From contig JAJEJG010000020.1 of assembly GCA_022828225.1 (NCBI GenBank), positions 1 to 64,000 on the forward strand: a DNA stretch of 64,000 nucleotides. Reading direction: 5' to 3'. The notes under the pieces were generated by a model. The model did not search any database, was not told the origin of the DNA, and worked only from the letters and a program-made list of their open reading frames with translations. The stretch's first letter is position 1. Each line of letters opens with the position of its first letter. This DNA comes from Nitrospirales bacterium (GTDB lineage Bacteria; Nitrospirota; Nitrospiria; Nitrospirales; UBA8639). Shown one piece after another: positions 18,458 through 26,807 of the stretch. The position numbers and the translations under genes are program-made.

Positions 18458-18693
18458 CGTTTCAGGAAGAAGTAAAGAAGGAGACTGCCCACCACGCTGA
18501 TGACGATACTGGTGCCCAATGGGAAGAAAAAGGTGAAATTGTCTCGCTTGATGAAAATATCACCCGGCAGCTTTCCCAGCCAGCCGAGCCCGGTCCCCTC
18601 ACCCGGCCACTTGCCGAGCAACGAAACCACGATGCCGAGAACGACAATGCCCAAACCCAGAATGATGAGCGATTTTCCGATGAACTCCGGCAT
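18454..18693 (-). CDS. DUF2905 small membrane protein
   Basis: 79 residues with two hydrophobic segments (about 7-27 and 58-77). The intervening LGKLPGDIFIKRDNFTFFFP is the DUF2905 signature. The function is unknown. The ATG has AAGGTG upstream, three bases after the asd stop, and the end overlaps the SpoIID-like gene by 4 bp (ATGA). Confidence 0.9.
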   Translation of the reverse strand: MPEFIGKSLIILGLGIVVLGIVVSLLGKWPGEGTGLGWLGKLPGDIFIKRDNFTFFFPLGTSIVISVVGSLLLYFFLKR

Positions 18694-18696
18694 GGC

Positions 18697-19707
18697 TCAC
18701 CTTGCCAATGCCTCGGCAATCTGGACGGCATTGAGCGCGGCCCCTTTGCGCAGGTTATCCGCCACCACCCACAAATTGAGCCCATTGGGAATGGAGTCAT
18801 CCTCACGAATCCGTCCCACGAACACCGCATCCGTTCCCACCGCGTGGATCTGCAGGGGATACAACTTCCGCGACGGATCGTCGTACAGTTGCACGCCCGG
18901 CGCGGTCGAGAGAATGGCCCGGGTTTCCTCCACCGACAATTTCTGTCTGGTTTCGACGTTGATGGATTCCGCATGGCCGACGAATACGGGCACGCGCACC
19001 GTCGTTGCGGAAATCCCGATCGAATGGTCACCGAGAATCTTCCGGGTTTCGTTGACCATCTTCATTTCTTCACCGGTAGACCCCGAGGATAAAAAATCGT
19101 CGATATGCGGCAAACAGTTGAACGCGATCTGGTGCGGATATACCGTGGACGTCACGTCGCCGAAGCTCAACAACTGCCGGCACTGCTCCGCCAACTCGTC
19201 CATGGCCTCTTTCCCGGTACCGGAAACCGATTGATAGGTGGAGACGACGACACGGGTGATCGTGGCCTGATCATGTAACGGTTTGAGTGCCACCACCATT
19301 TGAATGGTGGAACAATTCGGGTTGGCGATAATACCCTGGTGGGTTTCCAGATCGTGCGCGTTCACTTCAGGGACGACCAGCGGAACCTTCGGGTCCATGC
19401 GCCAGGCCGAACTGTTGTCGATCACCACCGCCCCGGCTTCGACGGCAGCCGGCGCGTACTCCTTACTCACGGAGGCGCCGGCGGAGAACAACGCGATATC
19501 GATCCCTTGAAACGATTCCCGTGTGAGCAATTTCACCGTGACGTCGTCGCCGCGAAACGACACGGTCCCGCCCGCGGACTTGGAGGACGCCAGCGGACGC
19601 ACCTCGTCCACGGGAAACTTGCGTTCCTCCAAAACCGAAAGCATCTCCGTGCCGACGGCGCCGGTGGCCCCGACCACGGCAACGGTATAAGCCGATTTCT
19701 TCTTCAT
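18697..19707 (-). CDS. asd: Aspartate-semialdehyde dehydrogenase
   Basis: 336 residues. It reduces aspartyl phosphate to the semialdehyde, the branch point for lysine/diaminopimelate, threonine and methionine. GATGAVG (13-19) binds NADP and C132 in NPNCSTIQ is the nucleophile; the later EMKMVNETRK and RVPVFVGHAE blocks fit the family. I chose ATG 19705-19707; the frame is open 28 codons upstream, but those codons are simply translated intergenic repeats (around 19768-19805). It lies downstream of leuB, a common arrangement. Confidence 0.95.
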   Translation of the reverse strand: MKKKSAYTVAVVGATGAVGTEMLSVLEERKFPVDEVRPLASSKSAGGTVSFRGDDVTVKLLTRESFQGIDIALFSAGASVSKEYAPAAVEAGAVVIDNSSAWRMDPKVPLVVPEVNAHDLETHQGIIANPNCSTIQMVVALKPLHDQATITRVVVSTYQSVSGTGKEAMDELAEQCRQLLSFGDVTSTVYPHQIAFNCLPHIDDFLSSGSTGEEMKMVNETRKILGDHSIGISATTVRVPVFVGHAESINVETRQKLSVEETRAILSTAPGVQLYDDPSRKLYPLQIHAVGTDAVFVGRIREDDSIPNGLNLWVVADNLRKGAALNAVQIAEALAR

Positions 19708-19767
19708 CTCTACGAGTCTGTCATTCCCGCAGTTTCCAGCGGGAATCCACGTCTTTCTCTTCTTTCC

Positions 19768-19805
19768 CCCCTCACCCCGGCCCTCTCCCACCAGGGGAGA
19801 GGGAG
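19768..19805. repeat. Intergenic CCCTCACCCC/CCCTCTCCC palindrome
   Basis: One of the short hairpin-forming repeats (CCCTCTCCC pairs with GGGGAGAGGG) that recur between genes of this window. It falsely extends the asd reading frame upstream. Related copies are at 22127-22164, 24122-24158, 32141-32177, 37732-37793, 49761-49795 and 55754-55794. Confidence 0.7.
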
Positions 19806-19809
19806 TAGG

Positions 19810-21024
19810 TCACGGGTTCCCATTTACGACGACACGGATACGGTGGCTGAAGGTATCCGCGATGTATACGTGCCCTGGGGAGTCCAGAGCAACTCCGAAC
19901 GGATAGTTTAGACTGCTCTGCAAGGGATCCTTCCCGTCGCCGGAAAATTCCGCTTTCCCGTTCCCGGCCAGGAGCGACATTTCCTGTTTCTGCAGATGCC
20001 ACACCCGAATCAAGTGGTTGTCGCTGTCCGTAATGAACAGGCGACCGTCAGGATGCAGGGCAATGGCATACGGTCGGGACAGGTTGGGAGAGGATTCATT
20101 TTCACCCGGCGTGAATTGAAACGCATCCATTCCGCCGGTCACCGTCTCCACCGTCCCGGCCTGTCGATCCCACTTCCGAATGCGACTATTGAACGTATCC
20201 GCAATGTACAGGTTCCCGTCCTGATCCACGGCAAGCCCGCTGGGACCGGCCAACGCGGTTTCAGGGCCGGCGGCCCCATCGCCGTTGTATCCCGACTCCC
20301 CGGTCCCGGCGACCGTCGTGATGACGCCGGAAGGCACGTCGAGTTTGCGGATCCGGTTGTTGCTTTGATCGGCGATGTACAAACAATCAGGTCCGTCCAG
20401 AACCAGGGCCACGGGTTCATTCAGCGCCGCTTTTGCGGCAGGGCCATTGTCGCCGTAAAATTTCGCCTGGCCCGTTCCCGCGATGGTGGAGATGACTCCG
20501 GTGGCGGGATCAACCCGGCGAATCCGATGATTCCAGGTATCGGCAATGTACACGGTGCCATCTTCGGCCACGGCCACGGCCGAGGGAAAATTGAGCGCGG
20601 CTTCGGTTGCCGGACCACCGTCGCCTGCAAACCGCTGATCCTTTGATTGGGTTCCGGTCACGTAGCGGACCATGCCACTCAAATCGGGGGTTTGCGCGTA
20701 GGCGTCACCCGGTTTGTTCACCGGATCCGCCAATGGATCTTCATCGTCCTCCTGGCGCTCGGGCACAGGCTCGACAGACATCGACGCATGGGCATCAGGC
20801 TCACAGGTTCCGGCTATCGTCGTGATGAACCCGGTTTGCGCATCAACCTTACGCACCAGATGATTTTCCGAATCGGCGATATAGAGATTGCCGGCGGCGT
20901 CGAGAGCCACCGTTTTCGGTTCGTTCAACGTGGCCGCGGTGGCCGGACCGGCATCTCCGCCGCAGCCGGGCTCCCCGCTTCCGGCGATAGTCCCGATCGT
21001 GCCGGCTTGAATGGCGTCCAACAT
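19810..21024 (-). CDS. NHL-repeat beta-propeller protein
   Basis: 404 residues made of about six tandem NHL-type units. Each has the pattern NEP/NFPSAVAVAxDGxLYIADTxNHRIRKVD followed by GxITTIAGTG and FxGDGGPAxxAxL. There is no clear signal peptide from the chosen start, so location is uncertain. Such propellers are binding scaffolds. ATG 21022-21024 starts the first unit; upstream codons overlap leuB and look artefactual. An acidic insert (PERQEDDEDPLADP) separates units one and two. It sits between leuB and asd and probably does not take part in amino-acid synthesis. Confidence 0.85.
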   Translation of the reverse strand: MLDAIQAGTIGTIAGSGEPGCGGDAGPATAATLNEPKTVALDAAGNLYIADSENHLVRKVDAQTGFITTIAGTCEPDAHASMSVEPVPERQEDDEDPLADPVNKPGDAYAQTPDLSGMVRYVTGTQSKDQRFAGDGGPATEAALNFPSAVAVAEDGTVYIADTWNHRIRRVDPATGVISTIAGTGQAKFYGDNGPAAKAALNEPVALVLDGPDCLYIADQSNNRIRKLDVPSGVITTVAGTGESGYNGDGAAGPETALAGPSGLAVDQDGNLYIADTFNSRIRKWDRQAGTVETVTGGMDAFQFTPGENESSPNLSRPYAIALHPDGRLFITDSDNHLIRVWHLQKQEMSLLAGNGKAEFSGDGKDPLQSSLNYPFGVALDSPGHVYIADTFSHRIRVVVNGNP

Positions 21025-21047
21025 CTTTCTCTTACCTCTCCTTATGC

Positions 21048-22118
21048 CTAACCGATGCTTTGAAGAATACGATCGCTCATCTCCTTGGTACCCACGAGGG
21101 TGGTTCCCGGAGCCGCGATGTCTCCGGTTCGGCACCCCTGGCCCAACACGGCCTGAATGGCGTTCTCGATGAGGTCCGCTTCCTCGCCCATGCCGAACGA
21201 ATACCGGAGCATCATCGCACCGGAGGCGATCATGCCGATGGGGTTGGCCGCATCCTTGCCCGCAATATCCGGGGCGCTCCCGTGAATGGGTTCATACATG
21301 CCGACGGACGCGCCGACGCTGGCCGACGGCAACATCCCGATCGACCCGGTCAACATGGCGGCTTCGTCACTCAAGATGTCACCGAACAGGTTCGTGGTCA
21401 GGATCACGTCAAACTGCCCGGGATTCCGGATCAACTGCATCGCGCAATTGTCCACGTACATGTGTCGCAGTTCCACGTCCTGATAGTCCTTGTGGACCTC
21501 GATGACGACCTTCCGCCACAACTCCGAGGATTCCAGCACGTTTGCCTTGTCCACGGAAGTGACGAGTCCCCGGCGTTTGCGTGCCACGTCGAAGGCGATT
21601 TTGGCAATCCGCGTAATCTCTTCCGTCGTGTACACTTCGGTATTGAATCCGCGATGTCCGGTCGGCGTCGCCTCCACGCCCTTGGGTTTCCCGAAATAAA
21701 TGCCGCCCGTCAGTTCACGCACCACCAGCACGTCAATGCCCTCGATGACCTCGCGCTTGAGGGTCGAGGCATCGGCCAATTCAGAATACAGTTTGGCCGG
21801 CCGGAGATTCGCAAACAGCCCGAGTTGTTCCCGCAGTCCCAGCAACGCCCGTTCCGGCCGCCGCTCATAGTCGAGGCCTTCCCATTTCGGTCCGCCCACC
21901 GCCCCCAACAGGACCGCGTCACTCGTTTTGGCCAACTGAAGCGTGTCGTCCGGGAGCGGCCATCCCGTGTCGTCAATGGCCTGACCGCCGACCGGAGCGT
22001 GTACAAACTCAAACGCATGACCACCGCGTTTCCCGACCGCTTCCAACACCGCCACCGCCGCCGGCACGATCTCCGGACCGATGCCGTCCCCTGCCAATAC
22101 TGCGATCTTCTTGTTCAT
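21048..22118 (-). CDS. leuB: 3-isopropylmalate dehydrogenase
   Basis: 356 residues. It oxidatively decarboxylates 3-isopropylmalate, the third step of leucine synthesis. The start [13 protein letters not shown], the substrate loop [37 protein letters not shown] and the metal-binding [14 protein letters not shown] are all intact. I chose ATG 22116-22118; twelve codons upstream in frame are translated repeat. It is separated from leuA by the dual-OB/DUF488 cassette. leuC and leuD are not in the window. Confidence 0.96.
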   Translation of the reverse strand: MNKKIAVLAGDGIGPEIVPAAVAVLEAVGKRGGHAFEFVHAPVGGQAIDDTGWPLPDDTLQLAKTSDAVLLGAVGGPKWEGLDYERRPERALLGLREQLGLFANLRPAKLYSELADASTLKREVIEGIDVLVVRELTGGIYFGKPKGVEATPTGHRGFNTEVYTTEEITRIAKIAFDVARKRRGLVTSVDKANVLESSELWRKVVIEVHKDYQDVELRHMYVDNCAMQLIRNPGQFDVILTTNLFGDILSDEAAMLTGSIGMLPSASVGASVGMYEPIHGSAPDIAGKDAANPIGMIASGAMMLRYSFGMGEEADLIENAIQAVLGQGCRTGDIAAPGTTLVGTKEMSDRILQSIG

Positions 22119-22126
22119 ATTATCTT

Positions 22127-22164
22127 CACCCTCACCCTGGCCCTCTCCAGTCAAGGAAGAGGGG
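22127..22164. repeat. Intergenic CCCTCACC/CCCTCTCC palindrome upstream of leuB
   Basis: A copy of the same short family as 19768-19805, with a CCCTCTCC arm and an AGAGGGG-like arm. The 200 bp between it and the DUF488 gene (22165-22369) contain nothing I recognise. Confidence 0.6.
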
Positions 22165-22369
22165 AATATCTGCCGCCTTCTTGTGATTAGTCAACAGAAG
22201 TTGCTGCACAGGTTCGGATCAGAACCACTCTTTGCAGAAGCTACTGTATTGAACAGTGAAGAAGGCGGTGCGAAAAATGTTATCGCCATCAATCGTTGAG
22301 ATGGCCCCAACTTATCACTTTCTTTTGCGCCACAACTCCCCATTTATTGCCAAGGATACTTTGCTCCCC

Positions 22370-22807
22370 CTATCCGAGGTGCGCGATTTCGATATCGCCC
22401 CAGTGCTGCTTCAAGTACCCCGCGACGAGCCGCCGATGGCAGTAATGCGGCTTGTCCTCGCTGCACAGCAGGCAGGCATCAGCAATGATCTCCCTAGAGA
22501 CAGTCTCCTCGATGCGACGCTGTCTCATGAGTTCCAGAAAACGTGTCTCGTAAGTAGCCCAATCGCTACGCCGTTTCTTGTAGTCGTCCAGCATTTCCTT
22601 TGTGGGAGCCAGTTCGAGCGCATGAACATACTCCATACCGCAAATCTCCTGCAGAAACCAAGTGAGGTCGTCCTGCTTCGCGAAGCCTGCGAGTTGGGAC
22701 ACGTTGTTGAGCCTCACGTCCACGACTCGCCTGGCACCGGACTCACGCAAGAGATCGAAAAACCGACGGGCCGGTTTCTTCGTGAACCCAATCGTAAAAA
22801 CCTTCAT
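22370..22807 (-). CDS. DUF488 family protein (second of pair)
   Basis: 145 residues. The N-terminus KVFTIGFTKKPARRFFDLL and VVDVRLNN, and the C-terminal CSEDKPHYCHRRLVAGYL, fit DUF488; the cysteine-histidine-arginine motif is the conserved putative active or binding site. Biochemical function is unknown. It overlaps the upstream DUF488 gene by 4 bp, so the two are translationally coupled. The two paralogues are clearly different (this one belongs to the shorter YeaO-like branch). Confidence 0.85.
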   Translation of the reverse strand: MKVFTIGFTKKPARRFFDLLRESGARRVVDVRLNNVSQLAGFAKQDDLTWFLQEICGMEYVHALELAPTKEMLDDYKKRRSDWATYETRFLELMRQRRIEETVSREIIADACLLCSEDKPHYCHRRLVAGYLKQHWGDIEIAHLG

Positions 22808-23409
22808 GACGTCTCCACTTCAACGTCTTGCCTGACATAGGAGATCTGTTCTTCCTGTTTAGCCAAGGCTTCCGCGAGCCGATCTTCCCTGGAGAGAAAA
22901 AGATCTTCCTGGTTAGGCGTATCGAGCAATCTCTCAAGTGTAGCCTCGTGCGGCTCCAAGCGTCCGTCGGGTAAAATATGCTCAATCACTACCCCACGTG
23001 CTACCAGCACGCAAGCTACCAAAAGCGTACGGTGACAGTCCAAGGGTTCCTGCTCGGCGCACATCAAGGCGACACGATAATCTCTTGTGCTGCTGACGAC
23101 GCGCTCAATGCCTCCGCGGAACAAGTCCGTTCTCGCCAGACGCGCATACCGTATGCGGCCATTCTCGTAGCACGAATAATCATCCGATCTCGCGCCAAGC
23201 TCGCGCCCGAGAAATATGTACTCGATTCCATACGTCTTCAGTATTTTTTCAAGCGACTCACGATTGAACTGAGGGTTATGTCGACTGTAGGGGGCCGAAC
23301 GCACGTCTGCCACAGCCGTGACCTCGTGTTTCCGCAGAAGCTTCAAAAAGACATCCAATGGATGATTGGAGTGTCCTATCGTCAAAACGATGCTCTTTTC
23401 GGAGATCAT
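22804..23409 (-). CDS. DUF488 family protein (first of pair)
   Basis: 201 residues. VLTIGHSNHPLDVFLKLL, the catalytic-looking VADVRSAPYSRHNPQFN and CAEQEPLDCHRTLLVA are DUF488 hallmarks. The C-terminal 40 residues are acidic and helical. It starts 20 bp after the dual-OB gene and overlaps the next DUF488 gene by 4 bp. The three genes form a unit of unknown function placed between leuA and leuB. Confidence 0.87.
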   Translation of the reverse strand: MISEKSIVLTIGHSNHPLDVFLKLLRKHEVTAVADVRSAPYSRHNPQFNRESLEKILKTYGIEYIFLGRELGARSDDYSCYENGRIRYARLARTDLFRGGIERVVSSTRDYRVALMCAEQEPLDCHRTLLVACVLVARGVVIEHILPDGRLEPHEATLERLLDTPNQEDLFLSREDRLAEALAKQEEQISYVRQDVEVETS

Positions 23410-23429
23410 AACGCCTTTGCTTCTGCGGA

Positions 23430-24109
23430 CTAGCTAACCTGGATCACAGTGGCAATCAGTTTGTAGCAGGCTTCGTTGAACGGCTCTCCCAGACTGATGG
23501 TCAGGAAACTCTCACCGATTTCATATTCGCCATCCGGTTCTGAAAGATACTTGCTTTCATAAACGGGGTCGGTGATCCAGAGTGCGTAGTCTTGTCCTGC
23601 GTACGAAAACCTTCCCTGCACCCGCCGTTTCGGATTGCCGAACGCCTCGCCAGGCCTGAAGACGGACAATTGCACACGATCTACGTGAATCAGACGAAGC
23701 GAACTGTCCAAAGACTTCGCTCGTGCTAGTGGAACCTGATCGTTGAGGCCACGGTAGGTGTTGTTCCCGTCGATCCACAACGGCGCAATCGGATCGACGA
23801 GTTGTTGCAAGCTATCCCGGGAAAGAACGTCCATCTTGACCCAGTAGCAATCGGAATTAAGAAGCCAGTTTTCCTGCTGATGATTATTGGGCCTGGGAAA
23901 CAGTAAGGGTACATCGATGATGTCCAGCACTTCAGGCTCGCGACCATCCTCATACCGGCGTTCATCTTCCGAGACTTCTTCGCCTTCGCGATCGCTGACA
24001 GGTCGAATCCACTTTCCTAGCGGTTTCCATCCCACACTTTGCCCGCGATACAACGTCCGCTCCGCCTACGGGCGTTGGCGAGGCAGACGATGCGTTTGAC
24101 GGTCTTCAT
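23430..24109 (-). pseudogene. Dual OB-fold (DuOB-like) protein with apparent frameshift
   Basis: The main frame (TTG at 24053 to 23430) encodes GKWIRPVSDREGEE, LDIIDVPLLFPRP, QQENWLLN, DPIAPLWIDG and a C-terminal ESFLTISLGEPF, which I recognise as the dual OB-fold family often found beside DUF488. Its true N-terminus lies in another frame: ATG 24107-24109 with a GTGAAAGTAGG leader encodes 30 residues (including RIVCLANARRRSGRCIAG) and then meets TAG at 24017-24019. Adding one base near 24018-24024 would join the two frames. Either the gene is broken or the assembly has a one-base error. Confidence 0.65.
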
Positions 24110-24121
24110 GGCCTACTTTCA

Positions 24122-24158
24122 CCCTCACCCCTGACCCTCTCCCGTCAAGGGAGAGGGG
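24122..24158. repeat. Intergenic CCCTCACCCC/CCCTCTCCC palindrome after leuA
   Basis: Same family as 19768-19805. It fills the gap between the leuA stop and the dual-OB gene and could act as a 3-prime hairpin on the leuA transcript. Confidence 0.6.
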
Positions 24159-24185
24159 ATTATTGAGGAGAGGGGATTCTTTTGA

Positions 24186-25733
24186 TCAACAAAGCCTGAT
24201 TTTATCGCCTTGGTTGGCGCGGCGCTCCAACTGCGACGCCAGTTTATTCAGGGCATTCAGATAGGCTTGGGCCGAAGCCACGATGATATCGGTATTCGCC
24301 CCGTTCCCGGTGACGATTTCGCCGTCCTGTTCGACCCGCACCGACACTTCGCCTTGCGCGTCCGTTCCACCGGTAATGGCTTTGACCACGTAGGCCAATA
24401 ATTTGCTCTTGGTTTGGGTGATCCCGGCAATGGTTCGATACACCGCGTCGACCGGACCATCGCCGGTGCCCGTTTCCTTCATCACTTGGCCATCCACCGC
24501 CAACTCCACGGTCGCCGTCGGCAACTGATTCGTCCCGCTTTGCGTATTCAGGGACTTTAACGAATACCGCTCAGGCACCTTGGTGACGGCTTCGGACACG
24601 ATCGATTCCAGATCTTCCTCGAACAATTCCTTTTTCTGGTCCGCGAGCCGTTTGAATCGCTCGAACGCCGCGTTCACTTCTTCGTCCGAAAGCGTATAGC
24701 CCAACTTCGCCAATTCCGCCCGAAAGGCGTGCCGACCGGACAGCTTCCCCATCACCAGCCGGCTTTGAGTCAGCCCGATGGAATCCGGCTGCATGATTTC
24801 ATACGTGTTCTTATCCTTGAGCAACCCGTCCTGGTGAATCCCGGATGTATGCGCAAACGCGTTCGCCCCGACGATGGCTTTATTGGGTTGGACGACCATT
24901 CCCGTGATCTTGCTGACCAGCCGGCTGGTCTTGGAAATTTCTTCCGTGCGAATTTGCGTCCCGGCGTCATAAAAATCCTTGCGGGTCCGCAGCCCCATCA
25001 CGATCTCTTCCATTGACGCATTGCCGGCCCGTTCGCCGATTCCGTTGATGGTACATTCCACTTGCCCGGCCCCGGCGTGGATGGCCGCCATGGAATTGGC
25101 CACGGCCAACCCCAGATCATTGTGGCAATGGACGGAGATCACCGCCCGATCGCAGTCACGCACCCGCGTCCTGAGCGTTCGGATAATATCTTCAAATTCC
25201 TTGGGGGTCGTGTACCCCACGGTATCGGGAATATTCACCGTACCCGCACCCGCGTCCACGACCGCCTCCACGACTTCGCACAGGTAGGAGACGTCCGACC
25301 GCGTCGCGTCCATGGGAGAAAACTCAACGTCATCGACGTAGCTGCGCGCGTGCCGGACCATCTCGACCGCGCGCTGAAGCGCTTCCTCTCGCGTCATGCG
25401 GAATTGGTGTTTCAGGTGAATGTCCGACGTGGACAGGAAGGTATGAATGCGCGGTTTGGGCGCCCCTTTCAATGCCTTCCACGCCGAATCAATGTCCGCA
25501 GGCTTGGCTCGCGCCAGGCTACAGACAGTCGGGCCTTCCACCTCCTGCCCGATACGCTGCACCGCCTCGAAATCGCCGGGGGAACTGAAGGCGAACCCGG
25601 CTTCAATAATATCGACGTTCAAGCGAGCCAGTTGTTTGGCGACCAGCACTTTTTCTTCCACGTTCATGCTGGCCCCCGGAGACTGTTCGCCGTCGCGCAA
25701 AGTGGTGTCGAAAATTCTGATGTGTCGCTTCAT
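24186..25733 (-). CDS. leuA: 2-isopropylmalate synthase
   Basis: 515 residues. It condenses 2-ketoisovalerate with acetyl-CoA, the committed step of leucine synthesis. The catalytic barrel begins FDTTLRDGEQSPGASM, with metal-binding HCHNDLG and a GERAGN motif. The C-terminal 120 residues are the LeuA dimer/allosteric domain that binds leucine, so feedback control is expected. The ATG has AGGAG nine bases upstream. Expression is probably also controlled by an attenuator in the 280-bp leader after pssA (25861-26011). Confidence 0.96.
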   Translation of the reverse strand: MKRHIRIFDTTLRDGEQSPGASMNVEEKVLVAKQLARLNVDIIEAGFAFSSPGDFEAVQRIGQEVEGPTVCSLARAKPADIDSAWKALKGAPKPRIHTFLSTSDIHLKHQFRMTREEALQRAVEMVRHARSYVDDVEFSPMDATRSDVSYLCEVVEAVVDAGAGTVNIPDTVGYTTPKEFEDIIRTLRTRVRDCDRAVISVHCHNDLGLAVANSMAAIHAGAGQVECTINGIGERAGNASMEEIVMGLRTRKDFYDAGTQIRTEEISKTSRLVSKITGMVVQPNKAIVGANAFAHTSGIHQDGLLKDKNTYEIMQPDSIGLTQSRLVMGKLSGRHAFRAELAKLGYTLSDEEVNAAFERFKRLADQKKELFEEDLESIVSEAVTKVPERYSLKSLNTQSGTNQLPTATVELAVDGQVMKETGTGDGPVDAVYRTIAGITQTKSKLLAYVVKAITGGTDAQGEVSVRVEQDGEIVTGNGANTDIIVASAQAYLNALNKLASQLERRANQGDKIRLC

Positions 25734-25860
25734 TGCCCATGCTCCTCACTAAAGAATCACGGCCTTATGGCAAGGCCTTACCCAAACGCTCATCTTGCCC
25801 TGCTTCCGGCCTTTCTCAATCATACCCCAATCGTTCACCCAAGCATAACCAGCCCCCCAT

Positions 25861-25898
25861 AATAAAAAAGCCTTCACCCCGAAGAGGTGAAGGCTTTC
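25861..25898 (-). terminator. Intrinsic terminator (attenuator) upstream of leuA
   Basis: On the minus strand AAAGCCTTCACC pairs with GGTGAAGGCTTT around a short TCTTCGG loop and is followed by a TTTTTTATT tract. It lies 130 bp before leuA and 18 bp after the leader-peptide stop. The loop and 3-prime arm contain TTCGGGGT (complement 25876-25883), which can pair instead with the ACCCCGAA (complement 25906-25913) directly after the leader peptide. Confidence 0.85.
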
Positions 25899-25905
25899 GA
25901 CCTGT

Positions 25906-25913
25906 TTCGGGGT
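25906..25913 (-). promoter_or_regulatory. Antiterminator arm of the leuA attenuator
   Basis: ACCCCGAA on the minus strand, two bases after the double stop codon of the leader peptide. It is perfectly complementary over 8 nt to 25876-25883 inside the terminator. A ribosome finishing the leader peptide would cover this arm and allow termination; one stalled at leucine codons would leave it free to block the terminator. Confidence 0.65.
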
Positions 25914-25915
25914 CA

Positions 25916-26011
25916 TCAGGGGGTTACTGCTATTTTGAGCAGACTTGCCAGCGTCAGTGTCGCATCACCTAAAAGAAGGGGGGCTCTGCCTTTTCCTTGC
26001 CATTGATCCAT
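25916..26011 (-). CDS. Putative leucine leader peptide (leuL-like)
   Basis: A 31-codon open frame starting 4 bp after the pssA stop, with AAAGGA eight bases before its ATG. It encodes seven leucines among residues 12-25, including Leu12-Leu13-Leu14 and Leu24-Leu25, followed by Ile27 and Val29, and ends in tandem TGA codons. Position, ribosome-binding site, codon content and the downstream terminator match classical amino-acid attenuators. The sequence has no similarity to known leader peptides that I can state; the assignment rests on architecture. Confidence 0.75.
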   Translation of the reverse strand: MDQWQGKGRAPLLLGDATLTLASLLKIAVTP

Positions 26012-26015
26012 GCGA

Positions 26016-26807
26016 TCAGTCCTTTGACTCCGACGACACGGGCGCCCGAACCGGCGTCTCCCGCGTCGTTGGTGCGGTGAGAACGGTCCAGCCCTTTTCC
26101 AACAAACCGGAACTCACGTATACCAAACAAATCACAAACAACATCAATTCAGGATAGGCCATGACGGACACCAGAATCAAGACGGCCCAGACCAAATACA
26201 TGAAATGATTGTGGCCTGCAAACTTCAACTGTTTCACGCTACGGTATTTCACCGTGCTCACCATGAGGAACCCCATCAGCAGGCTCAAGGCGATAACCAC
26301 CGAGGGAAGCACGCTTGCAGGCAGATGGCTGATGTGCACGTCGAAAATATAAAACGTCACGATAAACCCGGCGGCCGCCGGAATGGGCAACCCCGTAAAA
26401 AACCGACTTTCCGCACTGCTTGCCATGACGTTGAACCGCGCCAGGCGTAATGCGCCGCAGGCCACGTACGCAAACATGATCGCCGCACCCAACATGCCCG
26501 GGGACTTCAGCGCCCATGCATAAATCAAAAACCCGGGGGCGAGCCCGAATGAAATCAGATCCGACAGGGAATCGTATTCCACGCCAAACTCGCTCGTACT
26601 GTTGGTCAAACGGGCGGACGTGCCGTCCAGGACGTCGAAGACCATCGCAATCAGGATCGCAATCGCCGCCGCTTCCAAGCGACCATGGTACACAAACACC
26701 ATCGCGGCCAAACCGCTGAACAGATTGCCGGTGGTGAGGATGTTTGGGATCAGGTGGACGCCCCGCCGGCGAGCCCCTTCCTTATTTTTGAATATCCGTC
26801 CCTTCAC
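26016..26807 (-). CDS. pssA: CDP-diacylglycerol--serine O-phosphatidyltransferase
   Basis: 263 residues, an integral membrane enzyme making phosphatidylserine. The CDP-alcohol phosphotransferase signature DVLDGTSARLTNSTSEFGVEYD continues to LSD, giving D-x2-DG-x2-AR-x8-G-x3-D-x3-D. Several hydrophobic helices follow. The start is GTG at 26805-26807, overlapping the psd stop by 4 bp. It is followed at 4 bp by the leuL-like leader, so leuA is probably read from the same transcript when the attenuator is open. Confidence 0.94.
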   Translation of the reverse strand: MKGRIFKNKEGARRRGVHLIPNILTTGNLFSGLAAMVFVYHGRLEAAAIAILIAMVFDVLDGTSARLTNSTSEFGVEYDSLSDLISFGLAPGFLIYAWALKSPGMLGAAIMFAYVACGALRLARFNVMASSAESRFFTGLPIPAAAGFIVTFYIFDVHISHLPASVLPSVVIALSLLMGFLMVSTVKYRSVKQLKFAGHNHFMYLVWAVLILVSVMAYPELMLFVICLVYVSSGLLEKGWTVLTAPTTRETPVRAPVSSESKD

